DNA of 33,328 nt from CAYJAZ01 sp964370095 (GTDB lineage Bacteria; Desulfobacterota; Desulfovibrionia; Desulfovibrionales; Desulfovibrionaceae), in NCBI GenBank assembly GCA_964370095.1, contig CAYJHJ010000016.1, forward strand, positions 1 through 33,328, written 5' to 3'. Each line of letters begins with the position of its first letter. The first letter of the stretch is position 1. Below the pieces are notes generated by a model, which was given only the letters and a program-made list of their open reading frames with translations, had not been told where the DNA came from and made no database searches. Of this stretch, positions 17,405 through 23,522 are shown piece by piece. The translations under genes and the position numbers were made by a program.

Positions 17405-18415
17405 ATGGCAAAGAGGAAAACTATAGTAAGCGAGAATATTGCAGAAGAATTTTATCAAATAAGCAGTGAAATTTATTCTTCTTTTCCGAAATATCGTCCA
17501 CCTGTGGACTTGTTTGTGTATGAGGAAAATATTGCAAACCTTTATCCTTTTATCAAAAAAGGGCAAAGGCTCACAAATCAGCAGATAGATAAGCTTCTTA
17601 CTTTATGCAATGAAGGAAATCTTTTTGTTTCAAGAAAAGATTTACCTGTTTATATGGAGCATATTGTTCATCAACTTGATTTAGTGCTTTTAGATTCTAA
17701 CTTCAAAGATTCAGAAGTTGCAAAGATACTTTTGCGTGGTTTATATCTCAAATTTTCTGAATTTGCCCAGCAGCCTGTAAAACCTGTTTTTGACAAGATG
17801 TATACGGATTTAATGGTTTTTACAGAATATATTTGGGCTGATAAGCACAGGCTACGCCCATTTTTGCCTCACCTATATACAAGAAAATTCGATCACGGGC
17901 ATCATGCAACAAACACACTTGTGCTCGGTATGTGGCTTTTTACGCAAACACAAAAAGAGCCATCAAGAAGAATGTTTGATGCTCTTGCTCTTGGCTTATA
18001 TGTACATGATATAGGCATGTCAAAGCTGCCGCTTTATATGCTTTCAAAGCACACAGGCCTTACTAAAGAAGAAACAGAAAAAGCAAGAAAGCATGCACTT
18101 GTTGGCGTGCGTATTCTTCAAAAGCTTGAAGTTGCAGGAAAAGAAACCTTGCAAGCCGTTTATGAACACCATGAAAGGCTTGATGGATCAGGCTATCCAC
18201 AAGGAATTTCAGGCACAAATGTTGGGATTATACCAAAGATAACAGCCATTGCCGATTCACTTTCTGCAATGATACAAGACAGGCCTTTTACAGATCAAAT
18301 TGAAATAAAAAAAGCTGTTGCTATACTTTTTTCAGCAACAGGAAAATATGATCCGGATTTGCTGAAAGTTCTTTTAAGCGGAATAGTTTCAGGTTGGTTC
18401 GATCCTGTTGATTAA
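17405..18415 (+). CDS. HD-GYP domain cyclic-di-GMP phosphodiesterase
   Basis: This 336-residue soluble protein has an unassigned N-terminal half (about 1-150) and a C-terminal HD-GYP domain. The catalytic pattern is complete: H201-D202 in VHDIGMSKLP, H230 in RKHALVG, H255-H256 in YEHHERLDGSGYP, and GYP at 263-265. HD-GYP enzymes hydrolyse c-di-GMP to pGpG or GMP with a bi- or tri-metal centre. The N-terminal region has no receiver domain and no membrane segment, so the input signal is unknown. GGA lies upstream of the ATG with a six- to eight-nucleotide spacer. It is the last gene of the purF operon and follows a GGDEF-like protein with a dead active site, so this is the only visibly active c-di-GMP enzyme in the window. 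Confidence 0.92.
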   Translation: MAKRKTIVSENIAEEFYQISSEIYSSFPKYRPPVDLFVYEENIANLYPFIKKGQRLTNQQIDKLLTLCNEGNLFVSRKDLPVYMEHIVHQLDLVLLDSNFKDSEVAKILLRGLYLKFSEFAQQPVKPVFDKMYTDLMVFTEYIWADKHRLRPFLPHLYTRKFDHGHHATNTLVLGMWLFTQTQKEPSRRMFDALALGLYVHDIGMSKLPLYMLSKHTGLTKEETEKARKHALVGVRILQKLEVAGKETLQAVYEHHERLDGSGYPQGISGTNVGIIPKITAIADSLSAMIQDRPFTDQIEIKKAVAILFSATGKYDPDLLKVLLSGIVSGWFDPVD

Positions 18416-18457
18416 TGTTTAAAAAACAAGGTATGGGCCAAGGTTTTTATTTTGTTT

Positions 18458-18507
18458 CCCCGCACATGGTTTCTGAATTGGTCAGATCCATTCCCCAGCG
18501 GGGTTTT
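18458..18507 (+). other. G+C-rich structured intergenic element
   Basis: Just past the HD-GYP stop lies a G+C-rich patch in otherwise A+T-rich sequence. CCCCGC (18458-18463) can pair with GCGGGG (18498-18503), enclosing TGG/CCA (18467-18469 and 18488-18490) and TCTGA/TCAGA (18472-18476 and 18482-18486) around an ATTGG loop. CCCC at 18493-18496 can instead pair with GGGG at 18500-18503 and is followed by TTTT, which would make a compact terminator. The two folds exclude each other. It may be a terminator for the purF operon or the body of a small RNA. Confidence 0.4.
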
Positions 18508-18521
18508 AAATTATATAAAAA

Positions 18522-18543
18522 AAGGAACCTTTTATGGTTCCTT
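18522..18543. terminator. Intrinsic terminator between the HD-GYP and isochorismatase-family genes
   Basis: AAGGAACC (18522-18529), the loop TTTTAT and GGTTCCTT (18536-18543) form a perfect 8-bp stem. On the minus strand it is followed by five Ts, a standard terminator for the isochorismatase-family gene that stops at 18570. On the plus strand the T tract is weaker. Confidence 0.85.
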
Positions 18544-18569
18544 CTTATATTTAATTTATAGTGCTTTTA

Positions 18570-19115
18570 CTAAAATCCATCGTTATCTTTGCCTTTTTTT
18601 GCAAGAACTTCTTCGGTAGTAACAAGTGTTGAAAATGCAGTTAAAATATCAAGTGCGTGATTTTTCATATCTTGTTCATCAAAATTTGGTGTACTTCTTG
18701 CACAAGTTGCATCTTTTACGAAATAAAATTCAAAACCTCTGTGGTGGGCTTCAACTAAGGTTGATAGGCAACACATTGTGCAGCCATAGCCTGCAAGAAT
18801 AATATTTTCATGGCGATATTTATCCACAAGGGCACTAAATTGAGGTGCAGTGAAAGCAGAAAAATCAGATTTTGCTATGTTATGTTCGCCTTCAGCAGGC
18901 TCAAAACCTTCAATATATTCAGAAAATTCACCGTTACGAGAAAAATATTCTGAATTTTGTTCATGGTGAAGATGTATAACTTTCCATGAGTTTTCGCGTG
19001 CGTGTGTTAAAAGCTTTTTGCAATTTTCCAGGGATTCTTGAATAGTTTCAAGGCAAAAAGCTCGTCCTTCAGCGATATATTCTTTTTGAATATCAACTAA
19101 AACGAGTACAGGCAT
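18570..19115 (-). CDS. Isochorismatase-family cysteine hydrolase
   Basis: This 181-residue cytosolic protein has the Rossmann-like fold of the isochorismatase/nicotinamidase superfamily. The catalytic triad is visible as D8 in LVLVDIQKEY, K82 in NIAKSDFSAF, and C116 in GYGCTMCCLSTLVEA, followed by the usual ATCARS stretch. Family members hydrolyse nicotinamide, isochorismate, ureidoacrylate or N-carbamoyl compounds; nothing here fixes the substrate. The start is set by GGAGG five nucleotides upstream of this ATG; an in-frame ATG four codons earlier overlaps that Shine-Dalgarno sequence. The gene forms its own unit with a promoter candidate upstream and a terminator downstream. Confidence 0.88.
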   Translation of the reverse strand: MPVLVLVDIQKEYIAEGRAFCLETIQESLENCKKLLTHARENSWKVIHLHHEQNSEYFSRNGEFSEYIEGFEPAEGEHNIAKSDFSAFTAPQFSALVDKYRHENIILAGYGCTMCCLSTLVEAHHRGFEFYFVKDATCARSTPNFDEQDMKNHALDILTAFSTLVTTEEVLAKKGKDNDGF

Positions 19116-19144
19116 GTTTTCCTCCATCTTTTATGTTATGAAAA

Positions 19145-19173
19145 ACAATAACACATCTTTTTTCTAAAGTGAA
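19145..19173 (-). promoter_or_regulatory. Candidate sigma-70 promoter for the isochorismatase-family gene
   Basis: On the minus strand TTCACT (complement of 19168-19173) and TATTGT (complement of 19145-19150) are 17 nt apart. They lie between the flgM terminator and the gene start at 19115. Confidence 0.4.
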
Positions 19174-19211
19174 TAGAAATTTTAGCTTATTTTCAATATA
19201 AAAATAAAAAA

Positions 19212-19241
19212 GTCTATAAGCAGTTATGAAAGCTTATAGAC
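19212..19241 (-). terminator. Intrinsic terminator after flgM
   Basis: A perfect 10-bp inverted repeat, GTCTATAAGC (19212-19221) and GCTTATAGAC (19232-19241), encloses a 10-nt loop. On the minus strand it is followed by TTTTTTATTTT. It lies 31 nt past the flgM stop codon. Confidence 0.85.
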
Positions 19242-19272
19242 ATTATTTATTGAAAAAAATTTTAATTTCTAG

Positions 19273-19623
19273 TTAACTAAAAAGAATTGTTTCGTCTTTC
19301 AAAAGATTAAAAGCAAGTTTTTTTGTGTCAATTGTATAGGTGCCTGACGAAATTTTGTTCTTTATTGCATCAATTTTTTCTTGCCTTATGTCAGAGGCTG
19401 ACATGGCAGAACGATAAGCCTCTGTTCTTAATATTCCTTCGGGAGATACATTAATAGTATCACCACTTGCATTCACCCCTTCAACACTTGAAGCTACTTG
19501 AGTGGCTGAAACTGAATTTACTTGTGAAGAAGCTGAAGCTGCATAGGCTTTTGAACTTTTGCCTTGCCCTATGCTTGAGCTTGAAAATGAGCCTGTGCTT
19601 GAAGAGGATTTTTTTATATTCAT
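19273..19623 (-). CDS. flgM: Anti-sigma-28 factor FlgM (nested in a longer ORF)
   Basis: These 116 residues begin MNIKKSSSSTGSFS. FlgM binds the flagellar sigma factor FliA and is exported through the completed hook-basal body, which releases late flagellar gene expression. The C-terminal half has the FlgM signature: a start SPEGILRTEAYRSA, then SDIRQEKIDAIKNKISSG and TYTIDTKKLAFNLLKDE. The N-terminal half is Ser/Ala-rich and probably disordered, as usual in FlgM. Its length fits the family (about 100 residues). A perfect AAGGAG (19630-19635) lies six nucleotides before this ATG, so independent initiation is likely even though the frame is open for 163 codons upstream. No other flagellar gene is in the window. 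A strong terminator follows. Confidence 0.82.
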   Translation of the reverse strand: MNIKKSSSSTGSFSSSSIGQGKSSKAYAASASSQVNSVSATQVASSVEGVNASGDTINVSPEGILRTEAYRSAMSASDIRQEKIDAIKNKISSGTYTIDTKKLAFNLLKDETILFS

Positions 19624-20112
19624 TCCATTCTCCTTGTCCAAAACGAGAGTTTGCATGGTATCGCTAACTTTAATAAGTGTTATCTGCCAAAGTTTATTAA
19701 GAATAATATCTTTTTCTTCATTATGCAGTTCTAAGATACCTTGCTCACTTTCTTCATACACTGATATTTTATTTGTCAGTGCTTGGTACTTGAAAGTAAT
19801 TTTTTTGTCAAATATTTCGTTTAATTCATCTTTTATTTGCTTGATTGTTATATTCTGACTTTTTGTAAAAAGAAGGTTTTGATAAAGTTCTTTTGCAACT
19901 TTTTCAACTAAAAGCTTATAATTTAAATCCTTGCCCTTTTCAATATTGTAAGTCCTATATTCTTTTGCACGAAGATTTGAGCTTTGCAAATCAAAAAGTG
20001 CTTTTATTGCACTTGAGTTTACTGATATGTCAGAATCAACAATTTTATACGAATTATTTTGCTTGAGGTATTCCTTCAGTTTTCTAATATTTTCAAGATT
20101 TGACTTTTGCAT
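19273..20112 (-). CDS. Long ORF: unrecognised N-terminal domain in frame with FlgM
   Basis: This frame of 279 codons contains the FlgM gene as its last 116 codons. The first 163 residues form a basic, mostly helical domain with no signal peptide and no membrane helix (typical stretches: LVEKVAKELYQNLLFT and IKQIKDELNEIFDKK). I do not recognise it; a FlgN-like chaperone was considered but is not convincing. The upstream ATG has its own GAGGT five nucleotides away, so the long product may also be made. Possible readings are a true FlgM fusion, two overlapping products from one frame through an internal start, or two ancestral genes joined by loss of a stop codon. The sequence shows the open frame and both Shine-Dalgarno sequences; which products exist is not known. 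Confidence 0.7.
   Translation of the reverse strand: MQKSNLENIRKLKEYLKQNNSYKIVDSDISVNSSAIKALFDLQSSNLRAKEYRTYNIEKGKDLNYKLLVEKVAKELYQNLLFTKSQNITIKQIKDELNEIFDKKITFKYQALTNKISVYEESEQGILELHNEEKDIILNKLWQITLIKVSDTMQTLVLDKENGMNIKKSSSSTGSFSSSSIGQGKSSKAYAASASSQVNSVSATQVASSVEGVNASGDTINVSPEGILRTEAYRSAMSASDIRQEKIDAIKNKISSGTYTIDTKKLAFNLLKDETILFS
19630..19635 (-). promoter_or_regulatory. Internal Shine-Dalgarno sequence for flgM
   Basis: AAGGAG on the minus strand lies six nucleotides before the internal ATG at 19621-19623. It encodes Lys160-Glu161 of the long frame. This is the main evidence for separate FlgM initiation. Confidence 0.75.
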
Positions 20113-20181
20113 GTATTACCTCAATAAGTTCGTCATATAGTTCATTTCGACTGTAAAAAAAATTTCTTTAGTGCTTTTTTT

Positions 20182-20210
20182 AATATATATTCTTTTTATT
20201 TAAAAGTCTA
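20182..20210 (-). promoter_or_regulatory. Candidate promoter for the FlgM-containing ORF
   Basis: On the minus strand TAGACT (complement of 20205-20210) and TATATT (complement of 20182-20187) are 17 nt apart, about 70 nt before the start at 20112. It looks like sigma-70 rather than sigma-28 or sigma-54. Confidence 0.45.
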
Positions 20211-20294
20211 TCCTTCTGGGAAAATCATAACTAATTGATTCAGTTGACTATTTTAGTTTTGGCATTGAGAATTTTTTTAGAAATTTTAAAGATT

Positions 20295-20330
20295 TTTTAT
20301 TTAATATTTCACGATAAATATTAAATAAAA
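20295..20330. repeat. Perfect 15-bp inverted repeat
   Basis: TTTTATTTAATATTT (20295-20309) and its exact reverse complement (20316-20330) flank a six-base loop, CACGAT. The arms are pure A/T. No T tract follows on either strand that would make a standard terminator, so an operator or cruciform is possible. Confidence 0.8.
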
Positions 20331-20377
20331 TAATAATAAATAATAATATATTCATATTTTATGATAAAGATAAAAAC

Positions 20378-20406
20378 TTGCTATTTCGTGAAAAAAAGAG
20401 TATATT
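20378..20406 (+). promoter_or_regulatory. Candidate sigma-70 promoter of the trpS/mla operon
   Basis: TTGCTA (20378-20383) and TATATT (20401-20406) are separated by 17 nt, and transcription would begin near 20413, about 40 nt before the first gene at 20452. Confidence 0.55.
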
Positions 20407-20451
20407 CCCCTTTCATTTTAGACTAAAAAATAATTTTATATAAAGGTTGTT

Positions 20452-21288
20452 ATGGAAAACTTAAAACATAATGAGTCAGTTTTTGAAAAGTGGAAGCCTC
20501 TTTTGACTGATGTGAAGATTGAAGCCCCAGGTGTTATGCAAACCATTATAAACCAAGGCGGCACTCGTGATGCGTGGCGATATGTTGAAGAAAATCAAGA
20601 AACTTTTCTTATGGCATATCCGGCTGAAAATTTGGTAAGAGCTTCTGTTGTTGTGCAGGGTGAACTTGAAGGAAAGCTTGAAGGCATGCATCTTATTCCT
20701 CTTTTGGAGGGGATTCCTAATCAACTTATGGTGGTTACATCAAAAGAATGGGGAAATAAAGTTGCTGCCGATGTTCTTCTTTATAACCCTGTTATTGAAA
20801 AATCTTTTTGGGTGCATAACCCGCTTTATTACAGAGATAAAAAAGATTTGCAGCCAGAACAGCCACAAACTGTAAAACTTTCAGGCTTAGTTTATGCAGC
20901 ACGCAAAGCTTTATTAGATGAAATGACAGTTGCAAAAGGCCCTTCCTATGAAGCACATGCAATGAAGTATTTAGCAGAAAACCCCGATAAAAGCAGGCTT
21001 GACGTGCCACCTTTAAAAATATCACTTGCCGGGCAACAAATGATAGGGCTTGGAAACTTTGCCTGCGAATATCAAGCAAGGGCAGTTGTTAGAAATCTGG
21101 AAGAGTTTGAATTTGGTCCGGAAGGAGGAATGAGAAAAATATATTCATTCATTATAAACCTTGCTACCGATGAAAAACCTATGCCTGTGATTCTTTATGC
21201 TTCTGAAACCATTTGCCAAGATGTAGAATTGAAAGAAGATATGGAAATTGATCTTTATTTTTGGCTTCAAGGCAGAGTGGTTGATTAA
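20452..21288 (+). CDS. Hypothetical soluble protein, family not recognised
   Basis: This 278-residue, mildly acidic protein has no signal peptide and no transmembrane helix. The sequence alternates strands and helices in an ordinary globular pattern, with one Trp-rich N-terminal region (FEKWKPLL, DAWRYVEE) and a C-terminal half that ends in strands (KPMPVILYASETICQD, MEIDLYFWLQGRVVD). I recognise no motif or family. AAAGG lies seven nucleotides before the ATG. It is the first gene of the operon that runs through the site-2 protease homologue, trpS, the heptose adenylyltransferase gene and the lipid transporter, with 57 nt to the next gene. No function is inferred from this mixed context. Confidence 0.82.
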   Translation: MENLKHNESVFEKWKPLLTDVKIEAPGVMQTIINQGGTRDAWRYVEENQETFLMAYPAENLVRASVVVQGELEGKLEGMHLIPLLEGIPNQLMVVTSKEWGNKVAADVLLYNPVIEKSFWVHNPLYYRDKKDLQPEQPQTVKLSGLVYAARKALLDEMTVAKGPSYEAHAMKYLAENPDKSRLDVPPLKISLAGQQMIGLGNFACEYQARAVVRNLEEFEFGPEGGMRKIYSFIINLATDEKPMPVILYASETICQDVELKEDMEIDLYFWLQGRVVD

Positions 21289-21345
21289 TTATAATATATG
21301 CTTATATATTAATAAAATTAATATAAAGTATATTTAAGGTAAAAA

Positions 21346-22011
21346 ATGGACTATTCAACAATTATTTATAAACTATCAGTAAGTATTATTCCTGTGATGC
21401 TTGGAATTATCTTGCATGAAGTAGCACATGCTTATGCAGCAAACTATTGCGGTGATGATACAGCAAAAAGAGCAGGCAGACTTACGCTAAACCCAATTTC
21501 ACATATAGATCCAATGGGCACTTTGTTTTTTGTGCTTACTTCAATTTCAGGTTCTTTTATTTTTGGTTGGGCAAAGCCGGTTCCAACAAATCCACGAAAT
21601 TTCACAAAGATAAAAAATTTAAAATCAGGTATGATGTATGTGGCTTTAGCAGGCCCCATAACAAATTTTGTGCTTGCAATTCTTTTTACTTTGGTGATGA
21701 AAATTTATCTTCTTTTTGTATCACCTGAGTTCATTATAAGTCAGGCAGGCTCTTTTATAAGTGAAATGCTGCTTGTAGGAATAACCATAAACTTGGTTTT
21801 GGGCATTGTGAATCTTATTCCAATTCCCCCACTTGATGGCAGCCATGTGGTGGCAAATCTTTTGCCTTACCCACTTGATTCTAAATATATGAGCGTTGGC
21901 AAATATGGCATGATTATTTTGCTTTTGCTTATTGTAATGAATGTTATCGGTTATATTGTGCGATTTTTTCTTGGTATTTTTCAACCTTTAATTATTAATT
22001 TTCTTATGTAA
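21346..22011 (+). CDS. Site-2 protease family (M50) membrane metalloprotease
   Basis: This 221-residue polytopic membrane protein has the short S2P/YwhC-type architecture. The zinc motif HEVAH (H24, E25, H28) lies in the first helix, NPISHIDPMGTL follows at about 49-60, and the third ligand is D164 in LIPIPPLDGSHV. Site-2 proteases cut substrates within the membrane; this small subfamily lacks a PDZ domain, and its substrates are mostly unknown. The zinc ligands are all present. AAGG lies about six nucleotides before the ATG. Its stop codon overlaps an ATG of the trpS frame, and the trpS Shine-Dalgarno sequence starts 2 nt later. The gene-pair order S2P-trpS is common in Proteobacteria and Firmicutes, from general knowledge. 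Confidence 0.9.
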   Translation: MDYSTIIYKLSVSIIPVMLGIILHEVAHAYAANYCGDDTAKRAGRLTLNPISHIDPMGTLFFVLTSISGSFIFGWAKPVPTNPRNFTKIKNLKSGMMYVALAGPITNFVLAILFTLVMKIYLLFVSPEFIISQAGSFISEMLLVGITINLVLGIVNLIPIPPLDGSHVVANLLPYPLDSKYMSVGKYGMIILLLLIVMNVIGYIVRFFLGIFQPLIINFLM

Positions 22012-22022
22012 TGGAGATTTTG

Positions 22023-23006
22023 ATGGCTCTTTCTACAGTTTCTGGAATGAGGCCCACCGGGGCTTTGCATATAGGGCACTACTTTGGTGCATTGAAGAAC
22101 TGGATTCCTATGCAGTATGAATATCCTTCGCTTTTTTTCGTGGCGGACTGGCATGCCTTAACAAGCGATTTTTCGCAAACAGAAAATATAAAAACATATT
22201 CTAAAGATCTTGTGCTTGATTGGCTTTCAACAGGCTTAGATCCGAATGCATGTGGAATTTTCTTGCAATCAGACATTAAAGAAACAGCTGAACTTCATCT
22301 TCTTTTATCCATGATAACTCCACTTGGTTGGCTTGAGCGTTGCCCAACTTATAAAGAGCAGCAAGAGCAAATGACGCATAAAGATTTAAGTAATTATGGT
22401 TTCTTGGGCTATCCTGTTCTTATGGCTTCTGATATTTTACTTTATAGGGCTAGTTTTGTGCCTGTTGGGCAAGATCAAGCTCCGCACCTTGAAATGACAA
22501 GAGAAATAGCTAGAAGATTCAACCATATTTATAATAAAGAAGTTTTTCCTGAGCCGCAAGCAAAGCTTACTCCAAGTGCAAAATGCCCGGGGCTTGATGG
22601 AAGAAAAATGTCAAAGTCATATAATAATGGCATTTTCTTAAAAGAAAGCATAGAAGAAATTGCACCAAAAGTGAAAAAAATGCTCACCGATACGAATAGG
22701 GTGCGTCGTGATGATAAAGGAAACCCTGATGTGTGCAACCTTTATCCTTATCATGAACTCATGACAGAAAAGGAAAAACGTGAAGAAATTCGTGAAGCAT
22801 GCATGAATGCAACAATTGGCTGTGCTGACTGTAAAAAAATATTTATGCAAAGCATTGAAGCTTTCTTAGCCCCTATCCATGAAAAAAGAAATGAGATTTT
22901 AAAACAATCCGGCTATATTGAAGATGTTCTTTTTACCGGCGGCAATAAGGCAAGAAAAGCAGCTGAGGAAACTATGGCCTTGGTTCGTGAAGCGGTGAAA
23001 ATTTAG
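22023..23006 (+). CDS. trpS: Tryptophanyl-tRNA synthetase
   Basis: This 327-residue class I aminoacyl-tRNA synthetase charges tRNA-Trp. The HIGH motif reads HIGHYFGALKNW near the N-terminus and the KMSKS motif reads GRKMSKSYNN near residue 195. Between them GQDQAPHLEMTREIARRFN is typical. The length is normal for the family. I chose this ATG because GGAG (22013-22016) lies six nucleotides upstream and the family starts with ...VSGMRPTG; an ATG four codons earlier overlaps the previous stop and contains the Shine-Dalgarno sequence. It is followed after 30 nt by the heptose adenylyltransferase gene. Confidence 0.95.
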   Translation: MALSTVSGMRPTGALHIGHYFGALKNWIPMQYEYPSLFFVADWHALTSDFSQTENIKTYSKDLVLDWLSTGLDPNACGIFLQSDIKETAELHLLLSMITPLGWLERCPTYKEQQEQMTHKDLSNYGFLGYPVLMASDILLYRASFVPVGQDQAPHLEMTREIARRFNHIYNKEVFPEPQAKLTPSAKCPGLDGRKMSKSYNNGIFLKESIEEIAPKVKKMLTDTNRVRRDDKGNPDVCNLYPYHELMTEKEKREEIREACMNATIGCADCKKIFMQSIEAFLAPIHEKRNEILKQSGYIEDVLFTGGNKARKAAEETMALVREAVKI

Positions 23007-23036
23007 TTTTTATAACTCATAAAATTAGGTCTATTT

Positions 23037-23522
23037 GTGTTACACCATAAGAAAATGCTTAATCTTCCTGCCTTGCTCAAGCAAGTGGAAAAAGATAGAA
23101 AAAACGGAAAAAAAATTGTTTTTACAAATGGTTGCTTTGATATTCTTCACGCAGGACATGCTGACTTATTGAAAAGAGCTAAAGAGCTTGGTGATGTTTT
23201 GGTGCTTGCTCTAAACACTGATGCTTCTGTCAAAAGACAAGGCAAGGGGGATGAGCGGCCAATCAACCCATACGAAGCAAGGGCTTTTTTGCTTTCTCAC
23301 TTGGAATCTGTTGATTATGTTGTGCCATTTGATGACGATACGCCTTATGAACTTATTAAACTAATTCTGCCGGATGTACTTGTTAAAGGCGGAGATTGGG
23401 AAATAAAAAAAATTGTTGGGCATGACATTATAGAAGAAAATAATGGCAAAGTTTTTTCTTTGCCACTTATAGAAGGCTATTCAACAACTAATATTGTAAA
23501 GAAAATTTCTTCGGGATCTTAG
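23037..23522 (+). CDS. rfaE2: D-glycero-beta-D-manno-heptose 1-phosphate adenylyltransferase (RfaE2/HldE C-terminal type)
   Basis: This 161-residue cytosolic nucleotidyltransferase activates heptose-1-phosphate with ATP to make ADP-heptose for the lipopolysaccharide inner core. The signature is TNGCFDILHAGH (HAGH at 38-41), followed by LALNTDASVKRQGKG, DVLVKGGDW near 120 and GYSTTNIVKKI at the C-terminus. It is the stand-alone adenylyltransferase, without the kinase half of bifunctional HldE. The start is a GTG with AGG seven nucleotides upstream; an ATG six codons later is an alternative. Its stop overlaps the next gene's GTG by one base, implying coupling with the lipid transporter. It confirms an outer membrane with heptose-containing LPS. 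Confidence 0.9.
   Translation: MLHHKKMLNLPALLKQVEKDRKNGKKIVFTNGCFDILHAGHADLLKRAKELGDVLVLALNTDASVKRQGKGDERPINPYEARAFLLSHLESVDYVVPFDDDTPYELIKLILPDVLVKGGDWEIKKIVGHDIIEENNGKVFSLPLIEGYSTTNIVKKISSGS

Larger units (their letters stand above)
20113..20451. promoter_or_regulatory. Divergent intergenic region with a 15-bp inverted repeat
   Basis: This 339-bp, extremely A+T-rich region separates the FlgM-containing ORF (minus strand) from the 20452-27062 operon (plus strand). It holds promoter candidates for both sides, entered separately, and the inverted repeat at 20295-20330. I see no gene, RNA gene or sigma-28 promoter in it. Confidence 0.6.

Noticed and set aside
18475..18492. AATTGGTCAGATCCATT, reminiscent of a GntR/FadR-type operator
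   Set aside because: The half-sites are not symmetrical enough, and it lies between two gene ends rather than at a promoter; hairpin pairing explains it better.
18415..18561. A 48-codon plus-strand ORF overlapping the HD-GYP stop codon (TAATG)
   Set aside because: It has no Shine-Dalgarno sequence, no recognisable family, and runs through both hairpins, so I treat the region as structured non-coding sequence.
20112..20150. A nine-codon mini-ORF (MNYMTNLLR) just before the FlgM-containing ORF
   Set aside because: It is too short to distinguish from chance in A+T-rich sequence, and shows no attenuator structure.
20259..20277. A TTGGCAT...ATTTTT stretch that resembles a sigma-54 -24/-12 promoter
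   Set aside because: The -12 GC element is missing; the match is limited to the -24 half.
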